NCBI GenBank assembly: GCA_021850375.1
Contig: JAJZLZ010000068.1
Coordinates: forward strand, 1 to 13,487
Origin: Microcaldota archaeon
GTDB lineage: Archaea > Micrarchaeota > Micrarchaeia > Micrarchaeales > Micrarchaeaceae
Direction of reading: 5' to 3'
DNA length: 13,487 nt
The notes beneath the pieces are model-generated. The model did not search any database and had not been told where the DNA came from. It saw only the letters and a list, made by a program, of their open reading frames with translations. Made by a program: the position numbers and the translations under genes. Shown here in pieces: positions 13,099 to 13,487 of this stretch (position 1 is its first letter; each line of letters begins with the position of its first letter).

Positions 13099-13487
13099 TC
13101 ATTTTGGCACGTATATTCTTCGGCCTAGCGCGCGTGCAACTTTATTTGCCTTTTCCATTAAATGTTCGAACTCATTGAATGTGATCTGCTGATCCTTATC
13201 GCTTTTTGCCTTGTTTGGATCTGGATGAACCTCTATCTCAAGCATGTCCGCGCCCGCGGCGATGGCCGCAAGCGCCAAAGGCTCAACAAGCGCGCGCCTG
13301 CCTGCTGCGTGGCTTGGATCAACAGCCACTGGAAGGTGGCTTTTTTCCTTAATAATCTTTATTGCCGCTAAATCCATCGAGAATCGTGTGGCTTGCTCGA
13401 ATCCGCGCACACCCCTATAACACAATATTACGTTCTTATTTCCTCCATTCAATATGTATTCAGAAGACATCAGCCATTCGTCGATTG
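13099..13487 (-). CDS. aroF: 3-deoxy-7-phosphoheptulonate (DAHP) synthase, C-terminal part
   Basis: 128 codons visible; the 5' part lies beyond the window, and the frame stays open through IDEWLMSSEYIL at the edge. DAHP synthase joins phosphoenolpyruvate and erythrose 4-phosphate, the first step of the shikimate pathway. Signatures of the type I-beta (AroF/KDO8P-like) family: GGNKNVILCYRG, LPVAVDPSHAAGRR, GADMLEIEVHPDP and AKSDKDQQ. The metal ligands His (DPSH), Glu (IEVHP) and Asp (SDKDQQ) are present; the fourth, a cysteine, would lie in the missing part. Oddity: relatives read LCERG, here LCYRG. The C-terminus IYVPK is a natural end. Whether a chorismate mutase domain is fused upstream cannot be seen. 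Confidence 0.92.
   Translation of the reverse strand, partial: IDEWLMSSEYILNGGNKNVILCYRGVRGFEQATRFSMDLAAIKIIKEKSHLPVAVDPSHAAGRRALVEPLALAAIAAGADMLEIEVHPDPNKAKSDKDQQITFNEFEHLMEKANKVARALGRRIYVPK

Overview
The window is archaeal. It carries the archaeal exosome cluster (rrp4, rrp41, rrp42), proteasome alpha subunit, SBDS protein, Orc1/Cdc6, RNase P proteins Rpp30 and Pop5, the archaeal ribosomal proteins eL41 and eL43, RNA polymerase subunit P and an archaeal-type SecY. Dense packing with ATGA/TAATG overlaps, small versions of several proteins, and single-span exported proteins full of N-glycosylation sequons fit a small-genome DPANN-type archaeon. An ARMAN/Micrarchaeota-like lineage is my best guess, inferred from gene content and not proven. 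Frequent translation-start context: a GGTG-like Shine-Dalgarno core about 5 nt before ATG/GTG/TTG.

Layout. 1-75: apparent right end of an IS200/IS605-type element (hairpin like the 3' end of a TnpB omega RNA). 283-396: eL41 with its own promoter. 397-545: palindromic, terminator-like spacer. 546-4607 (minus): a four-gene block read right to left as DUF929 thioredoxin-like protein, small four-span membrane protein with a Cys-Gly-Cys motif, tandem V4R-domain protein, then secY. The first three overlap by ATGA and look translationally coupled. 4608-4746: divergent promoter region. 4747-6780 (plus): orc1/cdc6, rpp30 and pop5, overlapping. 6821-7768 (minus): a membrane-anchored exported protein of unknown function that interrupts the usual RNase P to proteasome/exosome cluster. 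8020-11957 (plus): psmA, SBDS, rrp4, rrp41, rrp42, eL43, rpoP, almost without gaps. 11958-12194: empty convergent spacer. 12195-12971 (minus): a second exported protein that appears to be a distant paralogue of the one at 6821. 13099-13487 (minus, cut by the window edge): DAHP synthase C-terminal part.

How the parts relate: the plus-strand genes are informational (replication initiation, tRNA 5' processing, RNA decay, protein turnover, ribosome maturation, transcription). The minus-strand genes are mostly envelope-related (SecY, thiol-redox candidates, two exported four-cysteine proteins). The most novel material is the DUF929 / CGC membrane protein / tandem V4R operon upstream of secY and the pair of four-cysteine exported proteins, which could be substrates of such a disulfide pathway. 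That link is inference only.
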